Origin: Apus apus
Lineage: Eukaryota; Chordata; Aves; Apodiformes; Apodidae
DNA length: 64,000 nucleotides
Reading direction: 5' to 3'
NCBI RefSeq assembly: GCF_020740795.1
Contig: NC_067283.1
Location: 44,443,659-44,507,658 of the forward strand
The position numbers and the translations under genes were made by a program. Of this stretch, positions 25,794-39,239 are shown in pieces (positions within the stretch are counted from its first letter, which is position 1; every line of letters starts with the position of its first letter). The notes under the pieces were generated by a model, which was not told the DNA's origin, ran no database searches, and was given only the letters and a program-made list of their open reading frames with translations.

Positions 25794-28700
25794 AAAGTGA
25801 GTATTTGAAAGTTCAGGGCCACCTTCTCCACCTCGTTTTGTACCTTAATTAGACAGTGACATGGAGGATGGTAAGAAAAAAAGTGTGGTCAACCTGCAAT
25901 GAAGAATGGATTATTAAGATTTATTGTAATAATGAAATTAACAAATAGAGCTTGTCTCCTGCTCTCTCATTTTCTTGGCTTGGATATTTGTGGTACTGTG
26001 GGATTAGACTTAGAAAAAGGTGCATTTAGCAATATGCTAAATATAGCTTCATATGCTTTTTGGATTTCACAGCACTCGTGCAAGCATGAGACTGAAGTGA
26101 AAGACAGTGAGAAGCTGCTAATAGTTTCTTTTTTTAAAAAAGAAAATAATTATTAACTTCCTATTTTTGCTTTCTGGTTCTTTCAAAGACTCAAATCTCC
26201 TCAGGTACAATATAATATAATAGCTATAATAGGTCCAGTGATGTGGTTTTTCTAAGGCATAAGTAAAAGTCTATTAGCTTTTCCTTGTGTCTAAGAGGCT
26301 CCCATCACTCCCTGCTTTCCTGAAGGAATTTGGGGTCCAGGCTGTTCATACAGACAAAAGTACAAGCCCTTTTAGTACATGCAATGCATGTGAGCTGTTC
26401 CACCCTGTCCACAGGGAGCTCCAGCCTGCAGTTTGGCCTGGAGCTGCTGCATAGAACCCTCTTGGAACAGTCCAAATGGTTTAGTTGCCTCATGTCTGCT
26501 TGTTCAACGGAATAAGATGGTGCTTGGCTGGTGTAATGTGCTAGCAAACCTTGAGACAGTCTCCAGGGCAGCAAGAGCCGTTTTTGGGCTGTGAGGAATG
26601 GGAAACAGCTCTGAGCTTGGGGTGGAGTTGTCAGCACTACCCATAAAGTCAGTAATTTGCAGCAGCCTCACTGCAGAAGCAGTGCAGCTGATACCAGCTC
26701 CTGCACATCCCACCTGAATCATCACATGCTGAAACATTGGGCAAGACACAACTTCTCTTAAAGGGTAAAATGGAGGTGTGGAAAAATTTCCAACAGGTAC
26801 TCGAGTTCCTACTGTTGTTGCCTGTGGTGCACACCCCGTAATTAGATGACCTGAAATTTTTCCACACTGAAGAACATCTCGGTCTGACTTTCTGAATAGT
26901 AATTGTAAATCCCTTCAGACTTGCTTGGCTTTGTTGCTTTGCAGTCTGTGCCACTCGAGTCCTTTGAAAACTCTGCTGCATCACCTCAGCACACAAAGGA
27001 GAGCTGAACAGCATCTGGCCACACCAAGTACATACATACAGTCTCCTACTTTTGTTAATAATGTGTTATCAGCAAGAGAAGTTCCTTCTCTCTTTTTCAT
27101 AAAGATCTGGCTGGTTTATAGCTGGGTGACCTTATTGAAAACACAGGCGCCTGTGTCCTTAGTTCAAATTAATATTGTAGCCTACAACACTTTGCTGTTA
27201 TTCTATGAAACAGTGACAGGAATTACTGGAGGAAGGCAGGAAAGCATGGAATTTTTTCACATAAGAGTTGGGTAATTCTCCTGGATACAAACAAAACTTT
27301 TTCAGGCTTGATTTTTTTCCAGCCTGTATTTAACCCACATTCTGTACCGTACACACACTTTTCTAGGCATCATTAACGTTATTTAGGGCAGAAACTTCTC
27401 CAAGGCATTCAGCATCAGCTCACCTGTGTTCCCACGGGGACCAATTAACATTTCACTGACCAAATGGAAACAAAACGATGCTGCAAACTTTCCTGAGGTG
27501 CAGCACCCAGATACTCATCCCTCTCATTGCTTTTCTAAAATGCGTCCTACAAGTAATCCTGCAAAATAGCAAACAAAAACATCCAACAGTCTTCAGCTCT
27601 CTGCTGGGAGTTAGTCAAAGCAGACACTGCCAGATACACTAACCTGAATTATTACCCAAATGCTGGGAGCTACTGGGCAACAAAATGCAGATTTCTGTAA
27701 CCTGATATAACGCTCACCACATCAGCAGAGCCCTCAGACCAGAGTTACGTTTAGGTCCAAAGGCTTCCCTGTGCTACAGCAGGGAGGCCCTCCCAGACCA
27801 TGACAAAGGTTGGGACATGGTATTTGGCTCTGTAGGGCCCAGCAGAGGTTGCAGTATCAGGATCAGTTTTGAGGTTGGAGGAACAACCCTGCTGTCACCT
27901 CCTGGTAACAGGAAAAGTGTTTGGCTGGAGAGGAGCACATGGTATCCAGAGCTGGAAGCACATACGGTCCTGCAGTCCTGCAACACAAGCCAGTGTCTTA
28001 GTGTCACTGCTTTCCCAGTCACCCCTACTTTTCCCAGTCCTTCAGGTGAAGGGCTGCCTTTGCAACGTCTGCCCTACATTTCTTTGGAGTTGTCACTGTG
28101 GATATGGAATACACACACATCACTCCTTTCACATAAGCTCCCTTGGGCCTGGCTTTGCTGCAGAATATGAAAAAAAAATTATATTTTTGCATTTAGGGAT
28201 TTTTTTTAAAGTCTGGCATTGCACTGAAACAATATGAAATTAGGGATTAGAGCTAGAAGAGGTATGAAATTAGAAACCTATATCTATATAAGGTATATTT
28301 TAGTTAACTTTGACTATTTGGTTACTTAATGCTTAATCCGTGAACCTATAAAATCTGGAGCTAGATTTTATGGGATCTGATCCCTAGTTTGTAAACTGAT
28401 CATATTGGAGAATTTTAAGCTTTGCTTTTGAATATTTGAACCCACAAAGTGCAAAAAAAGGTCAGATCCTGCCCCACTGTTCCCTATTTTAAAAGAAGAG
28501 GAAAACTGAACAAAATAGAGAGGAAATGAGGCAGTTGAGGAAAAGCAGGTTAAACTAATGTGAAATAAAATCTCTCCTCCCCCTCTCTGTATCGAAGGCC
28601 AAGCATCCTCTGCTTCTCACAGGAGAATCTCAAACTGCTGGACCTCCATGTGCAGCACTGTTGCTGTCACACCAAACCTGCAGTGCCTGTTAACAGGCAA

Positions 28701-31623
28701 TCAGGGTTTACAGATCTGGCTGGTAGTTACAGTGAGGTACTGGAAGGAAAAAAAAAAAGTAAAAAGAAAAAAAGAGAGAAGAAGAAAGCTTAGCTGTTAT
28801 TTTCACCTTTTAGGATTTTGTCTGTCAATAGCTTTCTGGAGATGTTAATATCATCTGTGCTGTGTCAGAACCACCGGCACAGACGTGATCAGACACAGAG
28901 CCCGTCAGACACACATTAAATTCCCAGTGAACACGTAGAAGTATCAGGAGTGGAACATCCCAGGAACATACCTGACATTCCACAGACATCAAGCACCAGA
29001 GGTATAGTTACACTGAGGGCTGATCCTTCATTCTTTCTCTACTAAAAAATTTCTCTGTAACCAATTTTGGGTATGTGTGAGATGCAGAATGAAGTTGTTT
29101 TTCTGTTTTCAACTCTTTCCACACAACCTCCTCTTTTGCCACCCATCTATTGCATTGTCTCTATTTCTTGTTGGCTGTTGCAGTAGGGTTACTGGCCATG
29201 ACACACACAGAAAATCCCCAGCAGTAATTAAGTTTGTTATTAAATGACTGACAGCCACTGCCACAGGGACGTGAATGGAGACAAATCAGAGGAGGACAGA
29301 AGCTGACAGACACTTCAGCACATACTGTCCTTGCATTGTGCTCAGCTTTCAAAATGTAAGGTCTGTAGGTCCTGGTGACCCCGTACCAAAATACTCTCTA
29401 CACTAAGAGTGCACGGCAGTGAACACAGCAAGCTGGGAACTACTTAAGACAGCTAATAGGGATCACCAAGGATGAGGCTTAAATTTAAATCCTAGCCTTA
29501 ATCAGGGAATGAAAGCCTAGCTGCGGGTGGCTGGCAGGCACTTTCCTCAGAAAATAATTCAGCACTGGGATTCCTCTTCTCAAGATTATTTGCCTGAATT
29601 GCTCCTTCCAAGAGGGTTGCTTATCTTTTCAGCTGGGTTAAAGCAGGCTGACTGAGGGCATGGAGCACCTTTGTCCCCCCCATCTTCTTCCAGCCTTGCC
29701 CTTCTGAGGGTTTAGCAATTCATTTTTGTCGGGTTGTTCTCTCACATGAGGGCCAGCCAGATCCTTTCAATGCAGTCCTTAGTCACAATTCCTAGATTTA
29801 CTACCCATGTCCATCCCGGCTTTACAGTCTCCTCCTTTGCTTCCCCCAACCTGTAATACAAAGTCACATTTCTCTCCTGCCAGCTGAACTGCTCCTCTGA
29901 AAATTCCACCACTGGCCCTTGGTGTCTCCTTCTTCAGCTGCTCATCAACATACTGCTTACTCAGTGCCTCCTCATCCTCCTTATATACCTTTCTCTTTGC
30001 TCCTCACCCTCTCCATCAGCTTTCAGGTGTGATGCCCTCAGTGCAGCACAGCTGTAACAATGTGCCCAGTCCTCAGCTGGCAGGCATTTACTCTCTTCTC
30101 CTTCAACCCCCTTTTCTGGGCGGTCCTTGCTTCCCCAAGACCTTACAAACCACCTGCCCCATTTCATCTCAATTCGACAGGCTGTGGGAGGGGCGATAAA
30201 TTTTGCAGTTTCCTGACACCTCACAGACTTGTGCTCTCTTGAAGCTACAGTTTACCAGCATAAATACATGAAACAGCATTTGCAAAGATAAGAATCCATG
30301 GTTGTAAAAATATTTTATGAATAAAGAGTTGGCCACTAATAATTAATTAGGTTTCCTAAATGCGACTTAACAGATGAGCTACTTATATGGTTATAAAACA
30401 GCAATTATTTTAACTTGATATTTAATAACTATGAAATTGTTTTGTCAAAAATCTCTCTATGCTTACAAATAAGCAATTACTTTTCATCATCCACAATGAA
30501 GCTCATTAAGTGATTAAGAGAAGCTGACCAGTTAAAACACTGGCTTCCATGTGAACAGACGGGACCACCCGATGATGTATCTGGTACTGGCTGCATTTCA
30601 GACAAGAGCAAGTTTTGTGTTCACATCAAAGCACACATTTTGGACGTCAGTAAACATGATAGATCTGATGGTGGGGGATGCACAACAGGGGAGAAGGCCA
30701 ACGCTTTTGCCTATACTGAAGTGTCAGGAAGCGATTTGATTTTTTTCTTTTTCCTTCAAAGACCACAGAGAACAGACTTCTTTGCCAAAGGGAGCAGTTT
30801 CACTGAACTGTAAACAGGCAATGCTTGAAAGCCTGTTGCTGAGTCTCCTGACCAGAAAAGAACAAACAGCAAGCACTGGAGGGCAGGCACGTACACACGG
30901 AGTGTATACACCATTGTTGTTTGGATTATTCAGCTACTAACTCAGAGCTGTAGAAGTTCACAGGTATGAGAAGAGCCACTGTGCACAGTACTTAGCAAAC
31001 AGAGCTTCCAAAAGCACTTCCTGGCTTTCCAACAGCATGAAAAGACAAAGCCTTCCTGAAACTCCCTCCAAGCTGTGTGTGTGTGACAGAGGTGGGCAAG
31101 TGTCCTCAGTGCACCCCATAACAGGTCAGCTTCAGTGGCTGCACTGTTGAAGTGGCAAATAGGTTCATATAATAAAGCTCGAAACATTCTGCCTCTCACG
31201 CTTGGGGCTGAGAGCTGTGGCCTTACGGATTCAAGATGGGGTGATAAAGAGTTGAAGGACATTTCATAGCATCTTCTCTGTGGGGATGAAATAGCATTTA
31301 GAAATCAACTGGCCATTTCACAAAAACCGATTTATTTTCTCTTTAAGTGGCATATGGGGAAAGCAGTTCCCTGTTGACCTGTGATCAAGGGAAATGGGAG
31401 ATGAGGGAAGAGAAATCAAATCTGTTTCTTTTGTATTGGGCTATCTCTCCATACAGAGTTCTAAAATTTTAGGCCAAATAAAGGAAAATTTGAAGCTATC
31501 CTAAGGAAGCACATGGAAGCTCCTGAGGAAAATCTCACATCAGAAACTGGTGGTGCAACTGGAGAACAAATCAGCAGACAAAAATACCTTCCTTACTAAC
31601 TGCAGAGAAAGGTAACGCAATTT
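25794..31623. other. Non-coding sequence, nothing recognised
   Basis: No supported gene. The purine tract at 28742 and an AT-rich stretch with TAATTA-type motifs at about 30300-30540 are the only notable features. Confidence 0.6.
28742..28788. repeat. Purine (A/G-rich) tract
   Basis: About 47 bases, almost all purine: an A-run followed by AAAG and GAGA-type units. Confidence 0.9.
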
Positions 31624-33617
31624 TCATAGAATCATAGAATCATAGAATCCTAGGGGTTGGAAGGGACCTTGAAAGATCATCTAGTCCAACCCCCCCGCCA
31701 GAGCAGGGTCACCTAGAGTACATCACACAGGAAGGCGTCCAGGCGGGTTTTGAATGTCTCCAGAGAAGGAGACTCCACAACCTCTCTGGGCAGCCTGTTC
31801 CAGTGCTCTGTCACTCTCACAGTAAAAAAATTTTTTCTGATATTCACCTTAAACTTCCTATGCTCCAATTTGTATCCATTACTCCTTGTCCTATCACTGG
31901 TCATCACTGAAAAAAGCTTAACTCCATCTTCTTGACACTCACCCTTTACGTATTTGTAAACATTGATGAGGTCACCCCTCAGTCTCCTTTTCTCCAAACT
32001 AAAGAGACCCAGCTCCCTCAGCCTTTCCTCATAAGGGAGATGTTCCACTCCCTTCATCATCTTTGTGGCTCTGCTCTGGACTCTTTCCAGCAGTTCCCTG
32101 TCCTTCTTGAACTGAGGGGCCCAGAACTGGACACAATACTCCAGATGCGGCCTCACCAATGCAGAATAGAGGGGGAGGAGAACCTCTCTTGAGCTACTAA
32201 CCACACCCTTTCTAATACACCCCAGGATGCCATTGGCCTTCTTAGCCACAAGGGCACATTGCTGGCTCATGGTCATCCTCCTGTCTACCAGGACCCCCAG
32301 ATCCCTTTCACCCACACTGCTCTCCAGCAGGTCAGCCCCCAACCTGTACTGGTGCATGACATTTTTCTTCCCCAAATGCAAAACTCTACACTTGCCCTTG
32401 TTAAACTTATCAGGTTTTTCCCCGCCCAAGTCTCCAGCCTGTCTAAGTCTCTCTGAATGGCAGCACAGCCTTCTGGTGTGTCAGCCACTCCTCCCAGCTT
32501 AGTGTCATCAGCAAACTTGCTGAGGGTACATTCTGCACCCTCATCCAGGTCGTTGATGAAGATGTTGAACAACACTGGTCCCAGTACCGACCCCTGAGGG
32601 ACTCCACTGGTCACACACCTCCAACCAGATTCTGCCCCATTGACTACAACTCTCTGACTTCTTCCTTTCAACCAGTTCTTGATCCACCTCACTGCCTGAT
32701 CATCAAACCCATACTTGATCAACTTATCTACAAGGATGCTGTGGGATACAGTGTCAAATGCTTTACTGAAATCAAGATAGACCACATCCACCGCTCTACC
32801 ATCATCTAACCACCTAGTAATTTCCTCATAGAAGGCTATGAGGTTAGTCAAACATGACTTACCCTTGGTAAAACCATGTTGACTGCTCTTGAAGACCCCC
32901 ATCTCCTTGATATGTCTAGAGATAGTGCCAAGGACAAGTTGTTCCATCACCTTTCCAGGGATGGAGGTGAGGCTGACCGGTCTATAGTTACCCGGGTCCT
33001 CCTTCTTGCCCTTCTTGTAGACTGGAGTGACATTTGCCATCCTCCAGTCCTCAGGCACCTCTCCTGTTACCCATGACTTACCGAAGATGATGCAGAGTGG
33101 CCTAGCAATGACCTCCGCCAGCTCCCTCAGCACCCTTGGATGCATTTCATCCGCACCCATCGATTTATGGATGTCCAGATTATGCAACTGATCCCTAACC
33201 CAATCCTCATCTAGCTGGGCAAACTCCTCCTTTATCTTGACTTCTACTGGGGCTATATGAAACTGGGGCCCATGGGGAAAGCCTGCAGGAGTAAAGACAG
33301 AGGCAAAGAAGGCATTCAGCACCTCTGCCTTCTTTAAATCCTCTGTCACCAGGGCACCCACCTCATTCAGCAGTGGGCCTATATTGCCTCTGGTGTTAGT
33401 TTTGTTGGCTATGTATTTGAAAAAGCCCTTTCTATTGTCCTTAACCCAAATTGCAAGGTTAAGTTCCAAGGAGGCCTTAGCTTTCCTAGTTGCCTCCCTA
33501 CATTCTCTGACAACAGTCCTATATTCCTCCCAAGTAACCAGCCCCTCCTTCCATGATCTGTAGATTTTCCTTTTCCATTTGAGTTTGCCCAGCAGTTCCT
33601 TTTTTAACCACGCTTTT
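31624..33617 (-). mobile_element. CR1 LINE retrotransposon, 5'-truncated, nearly intact RT region
   Basis: Avian CR1 non-LTR retrotransposon in minus orientation. Its 3' end is the repeated ATTCTATG-type tail (31624-31650). The ORF2 reverse-transcriptase frame is open from about 33617 to 32285 and continues, one frame over, to the TAG at 31715-31713. Visible motifs are YLDFSKAFD (RT motif A, about 32783-32752), the [21 protein letters not shown] block (motif B), FADD (32515-32504, the catalytic aspartates) and the CR1-typical C-terminal [16 protein letters not shown]. The only break seen is a one-base frameshift near 32,409, just after the FADD block. The endonuclease half and ORF1 are missing, so the copy is 5'-truncated and cannot move on its own. 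The 5' limit is approximate: upstream of 33617 the frame meets a TGA and similarity fades. Confidence 0.95.
31713..33469 (-). pseudogene. CR1 ORF2 reverse transcriptase remnant, one frameshift
   Basis: Two overlapping open stretches, 33469-32285 (about 394 codons) and 32429-31713 (about 238 codons), together cover the RT domain and the C-terminal CR1 region. They meet at a one-base deletion near 32,409, inferred because the family's frame runs on across this point. There are few other disruptions, so this insertion is younger than the rest in the window. It does not function alone, because the endonuclease domain is missing. Confidence 0.9.
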
Positions 33618-36600
33618 CAACTATCTACACTGCGTGGTAAGTCTCTTATCACCCAGTGCCAAAGTCTGTAAGGTATATTTTGTTTCATGCTGGGCAGATG
33701 CATTTTAAACAAGACCAAGGCACCAAAAACTAATCCATGCTGCTAGTTCATTGCTGCATGGAGCAGCAACACATTTCAGGCAGGATTTGGCAAGAATCTT
33801 TGGAACACCGATTTCAGAGAGGCCACATGCAGAAAAGCCTCTCCTTCAGCAGTATTAATCTTTCTCCTTGATCTTCTAGAAATAAAAAAAGTAAAGTTTT
33901 ATAAATGTCTTATCTGTGAAAGATGAATCACACTCCTTTTCAATAGAACAGCAGGTTGCCAAGGGACCATCTTCAAAGTTATTGAATACCTGCAGAAACA
34001 TCCACATTATTCAAAGTTTTCTACTACTTAGAAAGGAAATGAGGAAGGATATGAAAACAAACAGATGAAACTTGACTGAGCTGACTGTAAGACTTGGTCA
34101 CCCAGGGAAATGTGAAGCAAATTATACAGCACAATTTGAATGAAATGACACTGCTTTAAGTCAATTTTTTGCTAACAATCTCCCCTTGCAATTCCAGCCC
34201 TTCCAAATCCCCAAAAGCTGGATTCATCCATAGTTTCACTTCAATATGTACAGCTTATGCCAGAAGATTTTACACACCAGAATTTGAGAGACAGCAGTAA
34301 GCATCAGAGCACAGAAGGCTCCATCTGCAGATCAGATTACTGCAAATAATTCAAGCCATTGTCTGCATTCTAACTGGAAACTGCTCTTGCTTTCTCAGCT
34401 GATTGCCTCTTTCGGGTTCTGTTCCAGTGCTCAAACTTACTGGCATGAAAGTGAATGTTAACTTAAACGAAAAATCAAATTATTCATAAGTAGTGGTTTT
34501 AAATTCACGATGGACACTAGCTAGGTAGGAGTTCTAATTCCATGAATCACCAGTTTCCCACGTAAGAAAGAAAGAAGAACACACCTCAAGCCTCCAGTAT
34601 TCAAACAGAAGTGAGTCTATGGTATATCAATTCTACACGTAAGTGGGAACCCACATGTGACATCCTGCTGGAATGAGGAAAGTGGGCAACGATATAGAGA
34701 ACTATGGCATTATTAGCCCTCACGTTATCCTGGACACTGATGTTGATGGAAATCTTCCTTGTGAATCCCACCCCAGTGACACATTCACACTTAGCACACA
34801 CGCACTTGGGTAAAATGAGGGGAGAGATGCAAGGAAGAGCACACTGACAACCACTGGGACTGAACTGGTGTGATAGTCCTTTCCAGTTCATATCACACAT
34901 CTTTCTGGGTCCTTCATGAGGTGGGTGGGCAGGTTGCATTCATTTGGAGACTCCACCAGTCCTAATGTACCCCTTTACTACCTGACAGTGCACCTTACTG
35001 CAAACATGCTACGGCATAGCCCCCAGGAACAACTGCCAGCTTTCTCTGTTTTGCTGCCACAGCTCAAACACAGCACAACTGCACCAATGGAAATTAATTT
35101 TCTTTCTGGTTTGATTAACATTAAGGCTGCATGTAATCAACTTCAATTCCTCCACCAGAAACCACACGCTTTCTCCAAAACCAATAAAAACCCCCAAGGG
35201 AGGTCAGCCTTTTACCATGTTTTTACAGCTGTTAAGTGCTGTCAACTGTGTTATTTAAATAAATCGTACTATGCTGTTACACAACAACGCATATAACCGT
35301 GCAGGGCAATTGGCTGCAGGTGTGGGAGATGCTCATTAAATGCAATTAATAAGCACTATCTGTGCACTGAAGGGCATAAGAGCTATTAGAAGACAGTGTA
35401 GAAGTAATGCTAACAGATATAAAACCAAGGCACTCCAACATGAAATTTCAAGGAGCCATAGAAATGACATTAACCATACGATCCAAGCTAATTAAGTTAA
35501 TCACAGCATTCAAAATGAACCCCACCACTGTCTTTACTGTGGTTATTAAGACAGGAAACACCACTCTATCAGCCAGACTTTATGAAGCACCCTAAGATGG
35601 GGTCAGCAGCTTCTTTTAAATAGCAATTACCTCGGCATCATGTGGGAGCTCACAGGTACAGGGCTTGCTCAGGCAGAGTCACCTGCTCTGCACCGAGCTG
35701 CTGGGGCAAAGCCACTGGTTGGGCATTGCAGGGGCAGCTGGGTTACCCAGAACAGCCTCTCTCATAGTTTGTTGAAATCAGTCTTCTTTCAGTCCTCCAC
35801 AATTTTTTATAATTCAGCAATTTCAGGAAAAAGATCAGGCACCAAACTCCACAGGAAAGGTGGAGGAAGGTGAAATTCTACATAGAAATCCCTGTCATCC
35901 CTTCAGTTTACAGGGATAATATTTGTTAAATGCTAAGGGAACAAACCACATTTTTCCACATCAAGTGAAAATAGCAAAGGCAAATGTTTATTGCTCTCGC
36001 ATAACGACAGTGAAATGGTATTTAAAAGTATGGATTTGAAAGAAATAAACTCTCCTTGTTTATCATAAATGACTGCAATTATGTTGTCAAGTGACAGATG
36101 AGTGTTTTGATTTCCTCTTCCTGCTGTCTTTTTACCTTCAACTTAGATAGTAAGCTTGCCATTGTTTATTCGTGTACTATTACTGAACCACTGAGAGGGG
36201 TTATTAATCAAAAGTATTTATTTTTCAAGGCAGTCATGCTACCACAGACACAGCTAAAGCTTAATCCTACATCCTCCTCCAAAGCAGCATCTTTGTGATA
36301 TTAAAAACACCCTGCTAGCCCAAACAGAGCAGGGGGTAATATGCTCCTGGACAAGCCAACACCAGCTCAGCACCTTGCCCACAGCCCTTACATTCACAAA
36401 TGCCTGCACAAAACAGACTAAACGTGAAGGAACTGCTTGGTATCTGCATTTTGCCTCATCCTCATGGGCAGCTCCAGGCATAGTTACATTCCCAGGGTGT
36501 ATGTACCAGGTACTGGTGCATGCCAGCATTTTGCCAGAGAAGACACAAAAAGAAGAGCTGCGCAATGGGTCTCCTGCTACAATGGTACTACAAATAGGAA

Positions 36601-39239
36601 CAACAATAAACCTACACGCAATCATGGTTGTAAAACCACTTATGCTTTCTACTGGGTCCTCTTATGATTTCTAAAGCATCACAAAGCAAAATGGTACATG
36701 CTGGGGAAAGCGCAGGACCTTCACCCGCCCAAGGGCACAGAAGAGGCTGAGGAGAGAGTGTGCAACTTCCAAGCATTATAATCCCAGAGGAGATCAATAC
36801 TTTGTTCTCTTCTTTGCTGAAAGAGGCACACAATTCGCAGCAGATCTCAGCTGCTTCCCAAGTTCTGGTATTGGTAACAGAGCTTGCCAACAATTACTTT
36901 CTCAGAGAGCAAAACAGACTGGGTAGGATGTTGACTCACAGGGAAAAGTGTTCAGCTCCTTCTTTAATAATCTACAGGTAACACGGAGTAGAGCTTTTCT
37001 TTATTGCTGCCTGGGCATATGTTCCCTGATAGCTCTAAACTTTGAGTACACAGGAATAGCACTGAAACGCAGGTATCCACTTGCAAAAGTGGATTTTGCA
37101 TTTGCATTTTCAGAAAAACGAACACATCCCTTAGTACAAGAAACCACTGGCTCCTCAGACAAAAGGATTTGATGGCCTCATTTTGTCTGCTTTTGTTTGA
37201 CTCTTAAAAGTACATCTGCTTGCTAAGTCACAACAATCTTCAGCCATGTTGAGAGAGTAAAGAATAAATACTCAGCTGCAAAAATCTAAAAATACTTCAG
37301 TAAGCACCCTTAGCCTTTTCTAAGAACAAACTTGTAGGTGAGCTTCAACCATTTGGTGTCATTACACTTCTGAATGATTTTGCTCCTTGAAATAAATTCA
37401 GCCTCTCTTTCTCCTGCACCAAGTCCCTTCATTAGTCAGAAGAGCAGAAGACAGAGATGGGAGCCATTAGATACAAAACACCATAAGCCTTCCACCTTCT
37501 GATGGAAGAACAGGTCTAATAGATGTTTATGTTCCAACCTAGGCTGCAGTACTCTGAGCTCACACCAACAGATCTTACCCATCTCACCCTGCATCTGCTC
37601 TACAGAAAACATTGTCGGGATGTCCGTCTTTACTTCAGCTATGAAAGCTCTCTAGTGTCCAAGCACTCTTGATAAACAAAGATGGAAAAGGTTTCACCTG
37701 TACATCTCAAGAAAAATGAGACCAATACCTGCCTGACTAAGCAGAATCTGGAAAAATCATATGGCTCACATCCAGCCTGCATTTCAAAAGCACAACTGTG
37801 GAGACTACTTTGAAAGTACACAGGCTGCAATAGAAATTTTACAGCTTAACAAATGGAAGGCAAGGTTAACTACAGAATTCCCTGACTGCAGTCTTTCCAA
37901 AATTAACATGATCAGATCACTGTTATTCCATTGGTTATGCCAAAAGGGGAAAAGTCCTTCTCTCACTAAAGAGACAGAAACTGAGGTAGGTTGGCAACTT
38001 GGCCCTCAAGCTGAAACCTCATTTGATATAGAATTAATCCTTATTTACTTTTTTAAACCTGTGATTGCCTTTGAGCTCACATTTGACTTAGTGCTTTCCA
38101 AGGCATACACTGAAAACATACCTTAAATATAACAATTTACAGGAGAGGATCCCACAGTCCTGGAACTTCTGGCTGAGAAACCAAGTAGGAGAAAGCATCC
38201 TTCTCCGTGGTCACCTCAGTGATAATTCAGGATCATTACCAACTAAATAAATAAAATTAAATAAATAACATTAAATAAATAACAACCACAATGCTCAAGG
38301 AAGGCATGTGTGTGCCAGAATTATCCCATAAATGAGCAAAACAGCAGGCTATGCATTTGGACACACCCTGACTTACATGTGTTCAACAGCAAGTAAGCTT
38401 GAAATGCTGAATTTAAAAAATCTTTGTTACAGCTTGAACACCAAAAACCTCTTCAGGAAACAGGAGCTCCCTGGAACAGGCGACAGGTTGCACTCTTTAC
38501 CAGTATCATAGTCAAAAGTGGGATACTATTAGTAAGGTTTTTAAAAAAATGTCGTATTTACTTTAGATACTTGATGTCTTGTGATGAAACTGTAAAGATG
38601 AGTAGACAACACTGCCACAGCATTAATGGTAGCTTAATACATGGAAAATCTTGAACTACTACAAACCTTTTAAGTAAGTGCTCAGATAGCACTGACAGAT
38701 ATGCAGGTATTTCCTTCTGTATGTGACAGGATTTAGTGTTCAAAAGGTCAGAGATATAAATAGTAAATCACTCAAGATGAAAAATAAAAGGAGCGTACCG
38801 ATTCCAGCTACTATTGAAAGGTGGAGTAGAAGAAAAATAAGCATTATCATTAAGACAAATCCTTCACATTTGACCTGTTTTCTTCGTGATAGCTCTTCTA
38901 TAACGGTGCAAGAATCCAATACAGACAATTGTAGATGTGGAGATATTTCTCCAGAGAGCATGCAAGGGATCCTCTGTGAAGTTCAGAACAAGCTGTCAGT
39001 GAAGGTGACAAACAGGTGTGAACTGAAGTCTCAGTGCTGCTTTGATACTGAACATTTCCCACCTGAACACCCCCTCACCGTCCCACTGCCAGAGCTCTCT
39101 GAAGAGACAGACAGTGGCTGGCACCATCTTTCCTCCAGGAAGTTTGCTGGTTATCTGCCATGTTAAACTCAACATTAAATCAAAAGGAGAGAAAGAGCTC
39201 TAGTGAAAAGAAGAAACCAAAACACACTCATGCTGCTAT
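33618..39239. other. Region downstream of MRPL3, no gene recognised
   Basis: From the 5' edge of the large CR1 to the MRPL3 poly(A) site. It contains an AT-rich, repeat-free segment at about 35290-35560 and the TAAA tract at 38244. Plus-strand open frames at 34916-35296, 37761-38126 and 38723-39166 have no recognisable similarity. Confidence 0.6.
38244..38283. repeat. (TAAA)n-like tract
   Basis: Imperfect TAAA units with a few interruptions. It creates several chance AATAAA hexamers on the plus strand, which should not be read as poly(A) signals without other support. Confidence 0.85.

Noticed and set aside
31750..32502. Plus-strand open frames across the CR1
   Set aside because: They are shadows of the minus-strand CR1 reverse-transcriptase frame.
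38244..38283. Plus-strand AATAAA hexamers as the poly(A) signal of a convergent gene
   Set aside because: They arise from a TAAA-type simple repeat, and no upstream plus-strand gene is supported.
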